Assembly: GCA_002254415.1 (NCBI GenBank)
Contig: NJDR01000051.1
Location: 1 to 7,270 of the forward strand
Source of the DNA: Candidatus Aenigmarchaeota archaeon ex4484_52
GTDB taxonomy: Archaea; EX4484-52
Direction of reading: 5' to 3'
Length of the DNA stretch: 7,270 bases
Below, one piece after another: positions 1-5,926 of this stretch (within the stretch, counting starts at the first letter, position 1; each line of letters starts with the position of its first letter). The position numbers and the translations under genes are program-made. The notes under the pieces are model-generated. The model made no database searches, was not told where the DNA came from, and saw only the letters and a program-made list of their open reading frames with translations.

Positions 1-476
1 AATTGAGGAGATAATTTTATTGTGCCTGTAAAATTTCCGTTTAGTGTTTCTATATATTGCTTAAATCCAATAGATTCAAATTTTTTAATAACACCTTTTC
101 TAAAGTTTACTTTTTTCTTTGCTAAAGCATAAGTTTCAATTTTATCAATTTTCATATTTTTGTTTTGTTCATCAGGCATGAAATCAGAGACCTCTAAGAA
201 TTTTAATAAGTCGTATTTTGCGTCTTTTTTAGAATAATTTAAATTAAAGCAAGTATCAACAAATTTGTTTCCTATAAATTTTTTATTTGTTTTATTGTTT
301 AATTCAGTTTCAAGTATATTTTTTAAATCATTAAAATTATTCTTTGCATAATACCACAATAAAGCAGTCCTTATTGCTCCTTTAATAGATGTCCCGGGAA
401 TATAAGGAATATTTTTTGTTTTTATTTGCTCTCTTATTTCGTTTTTGTGTTTAAAAATGTCTGCAAAATCTTGCAT
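1..476 (-). CDS. csm5: Csm5 (type III-A Cas7-like subunit), 5'-damaged and cut by the window edge
   Basis: Csm5 caps the crRNA 3' side of the type III-A complex and takes part in crRNA maturation. By hand translation the minus strand is open from 536 to the window edge (about 178 codons). It contains the RAMP signature YIPGTSIKGAIRTAL, then LEVSDF and a YIE segment, as in the middle of Csm5. The first in-frame ATG is at 476 but has no ribosome site. A good site (GTGAT) and ATG sit at 535, but that frame gives only MKLKLKIKI and then TAG at 508-506. MKLKLKIKI resembles a genuine Csm5 beta-1 strand, and the other frame resumes at IDKSKL. About 30 residues, including the usual tPvHIGsG loop, seem to be missing between them. 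It is the last gene visible in the csm operon. The family call is fairly sure; the N-terminus and whether the gene works are not. Confidence 0.75.
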   Translation of the reverse strand, partial: MQDFADIFKHKNEIREQIKTKNIPYIPGTSIKGAIRTALLWYYAKNNFNDLKNILETELNNKTNKKFIGNKFVDTCFNLNYSKKDAKYDLLKFLEVSDFMPDEQNKNMKIDKIETYALAKKKVNFRKGVIKKFESIGFKQYIETLNGNFTGTIKLSPQ

Positions 477-505
477 TTCATAAAAGATATTTAATTTTGA
501 TTTAT

Positions 506-535
506 CTATATTTTGATTTTTAATTTTAGTTTCAT
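506..535 (-). other. Ribosome-site-led 9-codon start fragment of csm5
   Basis: An ATG at 535-533 follows GTGAT, and this frame encodes MKLKLKIKI before TAG. It has the charge and hydrophobic pattern of the first strand of a Csm5 RAMP fold. I read it as the true csm5 start, now out of frame with the csm5 body by one base (body codons fall one base earlier). The csm4 stop codon (539-537) lies just before it, so csm4 and this start are directly adjacent. It could alternatively be a short translated leader. Confidence 0.5.
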
Positions 536-544
536 TTTAATCAC
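530..544 (-). repeat. 15-base direct repeat, copy at the csm4-csm5 junction
   Basis: On the minus strand this reads GTGATTAAAATGAAA: ribosome site, spacer, ATG and a Lys codon. An identical copy lies at 2161-2175. Both sit at the head of a gene that seems to have lost its first 30 or so codons. Confidence 0.7.
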
Positions 545-1544
545 GATGTATATTAATTGGATAGCAAATTCCGTTTATTAAAAAATTATCCCTGATTTTC
601 AAAATTTTTCCTTTTACTTCTGGCGATATGCAAGAGCCCTCTTTTAAATAGACCATTGGATAAATATGCAAACCATTTTTATTAAACCCCTTTATTTCTT
701 CTGATTTGTAGGAGTGCAAATAATTTTTTCTTTTTTCATTTTCATCAAGGATTATTTTTATTTTATCTGTTTTGTCTGGTTCTTTTAATTTAAATTCATT
801 TGTTTTTTCAAATTTAAATTGCCCAAAACCAACAGAATTATCCTGTCCTAAACCTCTATCCTGCAAAAAATTTAACGCAAACTTAATTAATTGTAATTGT
901 TCTTCATTATTTGTTTTTGCTAAAAAATACAATTCGCAGTTTTTATAAATTGTTGCTGGAGAATAAAATATATTTGAGTTTAGATTATATCTGTTTAACT
1001 CATTTCTTGGCATATCCATTGGTTTAATTTGTGGAATATTATCAATTGGTTTTTCTTCTTTAAATTCATCAAAAGTTATCAAGTATTTTTTAATTAAATG
1101 CCATTTTTCTGTCTCCAATTCATTTAAATTTATTTTCTTTTTTGGTTTTTCAATTATATTTATTTTTTCTTCTAATTGTTCTAAATCATAATTTTTATTT
1201 ATCAATTCCTCAAAAATAGATTTAGATATGTATTGTATTTTTTTGATTTTTTTCAGCTTGTTGAATGTTTTGTTTGGCGTTCCTTCTGCTTCTATTTTAT
1301 TAGATAGTTTTTTGCTGTATTCGTAATTTAAAATCGGCATTGGAAAAAAATAAATATTGTCTTTAATAGGAAATGCAGAGGATATTTTTATTTGCTTGTT
1401 TATTGAATCTTGTTTAAATTGCTCTGCTTTTGTTTCATCCAATAAATAAAGAGCATTTAAAATTGCTCCATAAATTTTTATTGAGTCAATTTGACCAAAT
1501 ACAGGTGATTTGAATTTTATTTTAAAAGCAGTATGTAATGTCAT
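537..1544 (-). CDS. csm4: Csm4 (Cas5 group RAMP subunit of the Csm complex)
   Basis: Csm4 binds the 5' handle of the crRNA and joins Cas10 to the Csm3 filament. The 335-residue product has the usual N-terminal strand and loop, FKSPVFGQIDSIKIYGAIL (residues 11-29), corresponding to the short-loop Csm4 form where many members read SDTLFGAL. Next come FPIKDNIYFFPMP (58-70), a Lys-rich middle, PMDMPRNELNR (175-185) resembling the Csm4 segment before the second RAMP domain, the Gly-rich loop GLGQDNSVGFGQF (231-243), and a C-terminal VYLKEGSCI (298-306) like the family's EGS motif. Unlike its neighbours csm3 and csm5, its N-terminus looks complete. It starts six bases after the csm3 stop with no clear ribosome site, so translational coupling is likely. 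Length is normal for the family. Confidence 0.85.
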   Translation of the reverse strand: MTLHTAFKIKFKSPVFGQIDSIKIYGAILNALYLLDETKAEQFKQDSINKQIKISSAFPIKDNIYFFPMPILNYEYSKKLSNKIEAEGTPNKTFNKLKKIKKIQYISKSIFEELINKNYDLEQLEEKINIIEKPKKKINLNELETEKWHLIKKYLITFDEFKEEKPIDNIPQIKPMDMPRNELNRYNLNSNIFYSPATIYKNCELYFLAKTNNEEQLQLIKFALNFLQDRGLGQDNSVGFGQFKFEKTNEFKLKEPDKTDKIKIILDENEKRKNYLHSYKSEEIKGFNKNGLHIYPMVYLKEGSCISPEVKGKILKIRDNFLINGICYPINIHRD

Positions 1545-1550
1545 ATTTTA

Positions 1551-2117
1551 TTATTCTTTTGTTTTATTCAGATAATAGATTTTATCTCTTTCTTCTGGAT
1601 TTGGATTTTTATGTTTATCAAATTCTATTTTTACTTTTCCATAGCCCCTTGAACCGCTTCCGCCAATATAACTATCATTTAATTTTTCTATTCCTTTTTC
1701 AATAAGATTTTTTAATTCATCTTTATCATCTCCTTCATAAACAGACAAAATTATTTCTAATTCAAAAATACTTGCTGATGGAATTCTTTCAATAAATCTT
1801 GGAGTTGCCGCACTTGTAATTCGGTTAATATTGTTTTCTCCCTTTACTTCGCCACCTTCAATTATATCTTCATTTTCTTCCCATTTTTCTGCTGTTTTTT
1901 GTGTCGGATATGCATCTCGGACAATTAAGCGGTTTAGATTTGGTTTATTTTCATTTTCATTTGCTCCAACACCAAATAATTTTGGTATTAGTTTTGCTTC
2001 TTCGGTATTGTATTTTTTAATATCATTTCCTTTTTCATCCAAGGTTATATCTGCTAATTCTAATTCCAACAAAGACCTTATTTTGCCTTTTATAGAACTT
2101 CCCGGAATTATAGGCAC
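1551..2117 (-). CDS. csm3: Csm3 (Cas7 backbone subunit) lacking its N-terminus and catalytic Asp
   Basis: Csm3 forms the crRNA-bound backbone and cleaves target RNA at six-base intervals. The GTG at 2117 is the first plausible in-frame start and gives 188 residues beginning PIIPGSSIKGKIRSLLE. Later motifs are all present: LIVRDAYPT, EVKGENNINRITSAATPRFIERIP and the Gly-rich SYIGGSGSRGYGKV. The open frame reaches back to 2162 and adds NVIKTYRKYGDEIKKV, which aligns with the residues that normally follow the catalytic Asp (D32/D33 in staphylococcal and streptococcal Csm3, in a G(I/V)D-N/S-P-V motif). Full-length Csm3 is usually about 210-250 residues. The first 30 or so, including that Asp, are not encoded. 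A ribosome-site-led ATG at 2166 is in a different frame. The family call is very secure; the start and activity are doubtful. Confidence 0.85.
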   Translation of the reverse strand: MPIIPGSSIKGKIRSLLELELADITLDEKGNDIKKYNTEEAKLIPKLFGVGANENENKPNLNRLIVRDAYPTQKTAEKWEENEDIIEGGEVKGENNINRITSAATPRFIERIPSASIFELEIILSVYEGDDKDELKNLIEKGIEKLNDSYIGGSGSRGYGKVKIEFDKHKNPNPEERDKIYYLNKTKE

Positions 2118-2127
2118 TTTTTTTATT

Positions 2128-2166
2128 TCATCGCCATATTTTCTGTATGTTTTTATTACATTTCAT
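2128..2166 (-). other. Ribosome-site-led 12-codon start fragment at the csm3 head
   Basis: AAAGGTGAT overlaps the csm2 stop codon and precedes an ATG at 2166-2164. This frame reads MKCNKNIQKIWR and then stops (TGA, 2130-2128). The csm3 body is in a different frame: skipping one base after ATGAAA would give MKVIKTYRK and enter it. I infer this is the original csm3 start codon separated from its body by an out-of-frame loss of about 30 codons. It could alternatively be a coupled leader peptide. Confidence 0.5.
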
Positions 2167-2175
2167 TTTAATCAC
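2161..2175 (-). repeat. 15-base direct repeat, copy at the csm2-csm3 junction
   Basis: Identical to 530-544 on the same strand. Near matches occur at the possible upstream csm2 start (around 2682-2693) and, with a longer spacer, at the small operon-head ORF (5805-5823). The module may partly reflect shared ribosome-site and start preferences. Confidence 0.7.
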
Positions 2176-2588
2176 CTTTGTTTTTTACTATAATAATATT
2201 TGTGATATGCCACAAAGACCGTCATAATCGTTACCATTTTTTTTAATGCATTTTTTTTATCTGTTGATTTTTGTAATCCCTCAACAAGCAATATTATTAA
2301 TTCTACAAATTCATTTGGCACTAATTTTCTTGCTTTTGCATATTTTATATTTGGAACTAATAAAATAAGTTTATTTTCAAAGTCCTTGTCTTTTTCTAAT
2401 TTTTTTATTTTGTCAAAAAAATTTCTTATCTGGTTTGTTTCAATTCCATCAATTTTTTTTGCAAATTGCTCTATATCTCCTTTATCTCCAGCAATATTTT
2501 TTAGTTCTATATCCTCTAACTTTTTTTCTTTTAGTATTTTCAATAATTCATATTCTCTGTTTCTATTATGTTGTTGATTATAGTTCAT
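2172..2588 (-). CDS. csm2: Csm2 (small subunit of the type III-A complex)
   Basis: Csm2 is the small alpha-helical subunit that lines the target-RNA side of the filament. The ATG at 2588 gives 138 residues, a typical length, and is preceded by a strong ribosome site (GAGGTG, five bases away). Family motifs are TNQIRNFFDKIKKLE (51-65), LVPNIKYAKARK (77-88) and a C-terminal TVFVAYHKYYY (123-133) matching the usual ivAYhk ending. A longer start at 2684 (AGTGAT site, 170 residues) overlaps the end of cas10 by 23 bases. It would add a basic His/Asn/Lys-rich tail of 32 residues with no family match, so I prefer 2588. The stop codon overlaps the next ribosome site, at the csm3 head. Confidence 0.85.
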   Translation of the reverse strand: MNYNQQHNRNREYELLKILKEKKLEDIELKNIAGDKGDIEQFAKKIDGIETNQIRNFFDKIKKLEKDKDFENKLILLVPNIKYAKARKLVPNEFVELIILLVEGLQKSTDKKNALKKMVTIMTVFVAYHKYYYSKKQR

Positions 2589-2597
2589 ATTTTCACC
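2589..2597 (-). promoter_or_regulatory. Ribosome binding site choosing the csm2 start
   Basis: AGAGGTGAAAAT lies directly before the ATG at 2588. GAGGTG matches the anti-Shine-Dalgarno core better than the AGTGAT before the alternative ATG at 2684, supporting the shorter Csm2. Confidence 0.6.
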
Positions 2598-2661
2598 TCT
2601 ATTGTTTTCTTTATTTCCTCTTTCAAAATGAGTTGTGTTATGGTGTTGTTTTTGTTTAATT

Positions 2662-5019
2662 TTATTTTTCCAACTTTTTTTCATTTTTATCACTTTTTTT
2701 ATTATCTCCAAAATACCTTCTGTGCAAGCTGTGAAGCCCAACAGAAGTTTTTAGATAATCATCTTTTGATGCATTAATTAAGTCATTAATAAATTTTTCA
2801 AAATCTTCTTTTTTTCCTTTATAATTTCTAAAAACAGAATATTTAATATAAGGGTCTGTATTTGGGATTATGCATGTTCCTTTTTTCAGTTTGCATTCAT
2901 CATCATCTTCCTTTGGTTTTTGATTTTCTATCTGGATTAAATTATAAATAGCACTTTCGCTTATATTTTCTGTTTTATTTAAATCATTAAACAATTTAAT
3001 CATTTTTTCATATTTATCAAAATCCATTGTCTTATTTAATATTGTAATTTTATTTTTATCTCCTTTTTTACTATTTTCAAGTGCATCTTCGCCGTATTTT
3101 ATCAATCGCTTTACTGGAAATTTATTTGATGCCATTACTATACCAGCAGAAAAATGAATTTCAGGATTATTGCAAACCCACTTATCAAAATTTTCTTTTA
3201 GCTCTTTGGCAAATTTAACGATATTGTCAAACCTGCCAATTGCAATTAAATCATCTCCTCCTGCAAAAATAATATAAATATCTTTTTTTTTTGCAAGTTT
3301 GTTTATTTCAACACTAAAAAACAAATCAAGCATAAAACTCATTGTTGAAACTCGCGAGACAGTTTTTAATTCTTCATCTAATCCATAGGCAAAAATATAG
3401 CCAAGATTGTCAATATCTGCTTTTAGAATTGCAATTTTTGAGAGTTTATTTTCATTTAATTTCTCGTCATCTTCTATTTCAAATGCGTTTTTTTGAACAG
3501 AAGAAAGATGCTTAAATGTCGCTATTTTATTATCTTTGATAAGAGGAACATAATTTCCAAAAAACATAAAACCGCAGCAATTTGATTTGTCAATAAAGTC
3601 AGTATCATTTATTAAATATGATTTCCAGTTATTTAAATTATCTGGTTTGTCAAATGAGTAAGATAATATAATGTCCTTAAAGTCAAATTTATAGTTTGCT
3701 TTTTCTTCTTTTCCTTGTTTTACATTTAAATATCCTTTTTTTACTAATTTATTTCCTAATTCTCTCAATTCCCAACAATAATAACATAAATCTTCTTTTT
3801 GTTTTTCATTTCTTCCGCAAACCGGGCAAATATTTTTTTCTTTTATTCCTTTGTTTTCAGGTTCTTTATTTATCAATTCAATAATGCAATTGAATTTTTT
3901 GAATACATTAAATATCGGCAGTTTTAATTTTTCTAAAACATATCTTACTGATGCATCTGTTAAAAGATGAATAAACAAGCTTCTGCCTCTTATCTGCTTT
4001 GCTCCACCTTTGTCTGATTCCTGTTTTTTATATGAGTCAAAAATAAAGTTTTGTATTCCTGAAATATCGCCTTCTATTAAAAGAAATGGTTTTTCAAAAA
4101 AATAAGGTTTTATTATATCTAATTCAAGTTCATTAATATTGTTTAATATTTTGTTTAATTCATCTGGTTTTTTATTGTCCAATAGCGATTTGTATTTTTC
4201 TGTGTTTTGTGTTAAATATGTTTTTAGTTCATTAAAATTGTTTTGATTATTTAATATTATATCAAGATTGTTTTGTATTTTTTCTTTTTCTTCAATGTCT
4301 TTAATTTTTCTTAAAATATTATTTTGAAATAAAAATAAAGGATATAATAATTTTAATGTATTTGTTAAATATTTAGTGTCTTGTTTTTGAAGACAAGTGG
4401 CTATTGCTGTTGTTGTCTTTAAATGGTCGTATAAGGATATATCTGGTTCTGATACATAAGAAGCAGAAGGTATAAAGCATAAATGTTTTTTTAAGATATA
4501 ATTTATTGTGTCAAAAGATATTTTATTTTTTATATTATCAAAATCATTCTTTAGGTTCTTCCATCTATTTTTAAATTCATTATTTATATTTTCCAAAGAT
4601 TCTGTATCATTCTTATTTTTTATTTTAGGATAAATATCTGTATTTTCTTTTAATTCCAAAGGGATATAACTATAATTATTATTATACTTGCTTATTTTAG
4701 AAAAAACAGAATTTAATGGTGTTGTTTTTACTTGTTTATTATTATAATCTATATCCTCTCTTTCACCACTTGATATCCAGTCAGCTAAAGTTATTATTTT
4801 TATTTTTTTATATTCATCTTCATCAAAACATTTTGATAAATTGCCATGTTCTCTTATTAATCCGCTTATTTGCGGAAAATATTTTTTTACAAAATTCTCG
4901 CCAATATCATGGTGGTTTCCAGATTCACATGCACGATAACCAATTTTACCAATATCATGCAACAAAGCAGACAAGATGATGATTTTTTCTTCTTCTGTAA
5001 ATTTATCTTTAATCTCCAT
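2662..5019 (-). CDS. cas10: Cas10/Csm1, HD nuclease and cyclic oligoadenylate synthase
   Basis: This is the large subunit of the type III-A complex. When the crRNA binds target RNA, the family's Palm domain makes cyclic oligoadenylates from ATP and the HD domain can cut single-stranded DNA. In 785 residues I see the HD motif LLHDIGK (H21-D22) with HHD at 36-38 and ADWISSGERE at 79-88. The first Palm follows with IEGDISGIQNFIF (315-327). A zinc-binding CPVC-X10-CYYC lies at 398-415, then the second Palm with LKADIDNLG (532-540) and FAGGDDLIAIG (585-595), so the GGDD site (587-590) is intact. A helical C-terminal domain follows. Length is typical for Csm1. The ATG is preceded by TTGGAG and overlaps the regulator gene's last codons by 11 bases, indicating coupled translation. 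Both catalytic centres look functional. Confidence 0.95.
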   Translation of the reverse strand: MEIKDKFTEEEKIIILSALLHDIGKIGYRACESGNHHDIGENFVKKYFPQISGLIREHGNLSKCFDEDEYKKIKIITLADWISSGEREDIDYNNKQVKTTPLNSVFSKISKYNNNYSYIPLELKENTDIYPKIKNKNDTESLENINNEFKNRWKNLKNDFDNIKNKISFDTINYILKKHLCFIPSASYVSEPDISLYDHLKTTTAIATCLQKQDTKYLTNTLKLLYPLFLFQNNILRKIKDIEEKEKIQNNLDIILNNQNNFNELKTYLTQNTEKYKSLLDNKKPDELNKILNNINELELDIIKPYFFEKPFLLIEGDISGIQNFIFDSYKKQESDKGGAKQIRGRSLFIHLLTDASVRYVLEKLKLPIFNVFKKFNCIIELINKEPENKGIKEKNICPVCGRNEKQKEDLCYYCWELRELGNKLVKKGYLNVKQGKEEKANYKFDFKDIILSYSFDKPDNLNNWKSYLINDTDFIDKSNCCGFMFFGNYVPLIKDNKIATFKHLSSVQKNAFEIEDDEKLNENKLSKIAILKADIDNLGYIFAYGLDEELKTVSRVSTMSFMLDLFFSVEINKLAKKKDIYIIFAGGDDLIAIGRFDNIVKFAKELKENFDKWVCNNPEIHFSAGIVMASNKFPVKRLIKYGEDALENSKKGDKNKITILNKTMDFDKYEKMIKLFNDLNKTENISESAIYNLIQIENQKPKEDDDECKLKKGTCIIPNTDPYIKYSVFRNYKGKKEDFEKFINDLINASKDDYLKTSVGLHSLHRRYFGDNKKSDKNEKKLEK

Positions 5020-5689
5020 TTTTTACTCCAATCAAATAATAAAGCATAATTCCAGTTTTTGATGCTTTAATTATTTTTTCTCTTCCTTTTAGTTCTATTT
5101 CCACCAATCTGTCTTTTTTTAATTTATTTATATGCGAATTAAGAGTTGAACTTTTTATATTTAATTGTTTTGCAAGTTGCGTAAAATTATATTGCTTTTC
5201 TTTTATCAAACCCAGTATTTTGTATCTTGTTTTTTTATAAGAAATTATTTCAAGATTTAAACTTAATTTTGGCATTTCTACATATTGCATTTGATTGTCA
5301 TCTTTTTTGAAAATATAAAATGAGTATCCGTCATACAATGATGCAAAAATATATGATGCAAAAGACATTGGCTTTGTTCCTCCAGTTATGTTTGCTATTA
5401 CCTGAAAATTTAAAGTCATATTATGATTTTTATTTGGCTCTTCTTTGCTTATGTTTTTTACTAAATCCAAACAAATTTGATTAAAGTCCTGTGCTGGTGT
5501 TTGAATTATATTTATATCTCTGTACATATTGCTCATTTGCTCTTTTATTTCTTCTGCAAATTCAGATGTTTTGTTTGTGCAAATCAAAAAAAGTTTATCT
5601 ATTTGTTCTACATATCTAAATCCCTCGTAAATCGGCTTTATTTGTTCGCCTACTGGAATTATCATTATTTTGATTTTATTTTCTTCCAT
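5009..5689 (-). CDS. CARF-winged-helix regulator (Csa3-like)
   Basis: This is a probable ligand-responsive transcription factor. Residues 1 to about 130 look like a CARF Rossmann domain: a first strand IKIMIIPVG, LFLICTN at 33-39, and the signature NITGGTKPMSFASYIF at 100-115, the loop that contacts cyclic oligoadenylate in this family. Residues about 150-226 look like a winged helix: TRYKILGLIKEK, then QLAKQLNIKSSTLNSHINKL (171-190), then a wing with EIELKGREKIIKAS. There is no HEPN motif (R-X4-6-H), so it is not a Csm6 or Csx1 ribonuclease. It lies in the operon just upstream of cas10, which would supply its ligand, so it may regulate this locus or the cas1-cas2 unit. Its ATG follows the small upstream gene's stop by one base and has no ribosome site of its own. 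The exact subfamily is uncertain, and DNA targets are inferred, not shown. Confidence 0.8.
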   Translation of the reverse strand: MEENKIKIMIIPVGEQIKPIYEGFRYVEQIDKLFLICTNKTSEFAEEIKEQMSNMYRDINIIQTPAQDFNQICLDLVKNISKEEPNKNHNMTLNFQVIANITGGTKPMSFASYIFASLYDGYSFYIFKKDDNQMQYVEMPKLSLNLEIISYKKTRYKILGLIKEKQYNFTQLAKQLNIKSSTLNSHINKLKKDRLVEIELKGREKIIKASKTGIMLYYLIGVKNGD

Positions 5690-5690
5690 A

Positions 5691-5807
5691 TTAAATATCT
5701 GGTTGTCTCATTTTTAGCAAATAAAAACAGATTAGAAAAAGCAAACGAGAAAAAGAATTTACTAAATCCACAACCATTATAGAAGATTTTGTTTTAGTTT
5801 TTTTCAT
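5691..5807 (-). CDS. Unrecognised 38-residue protein at the head of the csm operon
   Basis: I do not recognise this gene. It starts MKKTKTKSSIMVVDLVN, continues with a hydrophobic stretch (SRLLFLICFYLL, about residues 20-31) and ends KMRQPDI. The basic N-terminus followed by hydrophobic residues could be a short membrane or amphipathic helix. Support for translation is strong for its size: a GAGGTGAT ribosome site eight bases before the ATG, the best in the window, and a stop codon one base before the regulator's ATG (TAATATG). Because the regulator has no ribosome site, this ORF may act mainly as a coupled leader that loads ribosomes onto it. It could also be the remnant of a larger gene. 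The Phe/Leu-rich segment could simply reflect A+T-rich DNA. Confidence 0.5.
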   Translation of the reverse strand: MKKTKTKSSIMVVDLVNSFSRLLFLICFYLLKMRQPDI

Positions 5808-5815
5808 TCTTTTTT

Positions 5816-5823
5816 ATCACCTC
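5816..5823 (-). promoter_or_regulatory. Strong ribosome binding site (GAGGTGAT) of the first csm-operon ORF
   Basis: GAGGTGAT, followed by eight bases and an ATG at 5807, is an almost complete match to the 16S rRNA 3' end. It is the only strong site before the small ORF and the regulator, so it probably controls translation of both. Confidence 0.65.
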
Positions 5824-5845
5824 ATTATAATCATATCTTTTTGCA

Positions 5846-5861
5846 TTTAAAAAGATTTCAT
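5846..5861 (-). promoter_or_regulatory. Archaeal-type TATA/BRE candidate for the csm operon
   Basis: Read on the minus strand, TGAAATC followed by TTTTTAAA resembles a purine-rich BRE plus TATA box. The usual spacing would place transcription start near 5820-5826, just before the GAGGTGAT site, giving a very short leader. In DNA this A+T-rich the match alone is weak evidence; its position supports it. Confidence 0.4.
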
Positions 5862-5900
5862 TAATTATTAGATATTTTTTCTAAATATTAGCCAAATATC

Positions 5901-5906
5901 TATAAA
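5901..5906 (+). promoter_or_regulatory. TATA box candidate for cas1-cas2, probably a leaderless transcript
   Basis: TATAAA is centred about 23 bases before the cas1 ATG and preceded by GCCAAATATC. With archaeal spacing transcription would start at or very near the ATG. That fits the absence of any ribosome site before cas1 and contrasts with the strong site on the opposite operon. Confidence 0.45.
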
Positions 5907-5926
5907 GGCAAAAAATATTATTAATT

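Noticed and set aside
1831..2193. Plus-strand open frame of 120 codons opposite csm3
   Set aside because: Its product is a Phe/Ser-rich translation of the antisense of a clear Csm3 gene, with no motif and no start context.
2172..2741. A 189-residue Csm2 starting at 2741
   Set aside because: That start lies deep inside cas10 and adds residues unrelated to Csm2; starts at 2588 or 2684 have ribosome sites.
2386..2777. Several plus-strand open frames opposite csm2 and the end of cas10
   Set aside because: Phe/Leu/Tyr-rich products are the expected antisense of Lys/Asn-rich genes in A+T-rich DNA.
4716..4979. Plus-strand 87-codon frame opposite the Cas10 HD domain
   Set aside because: Antisense of a strongly recognised conserved domain; no independent evidence.
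5477..5782. Plus-strand 101-codon frame opposite the regulator and small ORF
   Set aside because: Antisense composition artefact overlapping a recognised CARF gene.
5690..5926. tRNA or structured RNA in the divergent intergenic region
   Set aside because: No cloverleaf or strong stem found; the interval is explained by a small ORF and two promoters.
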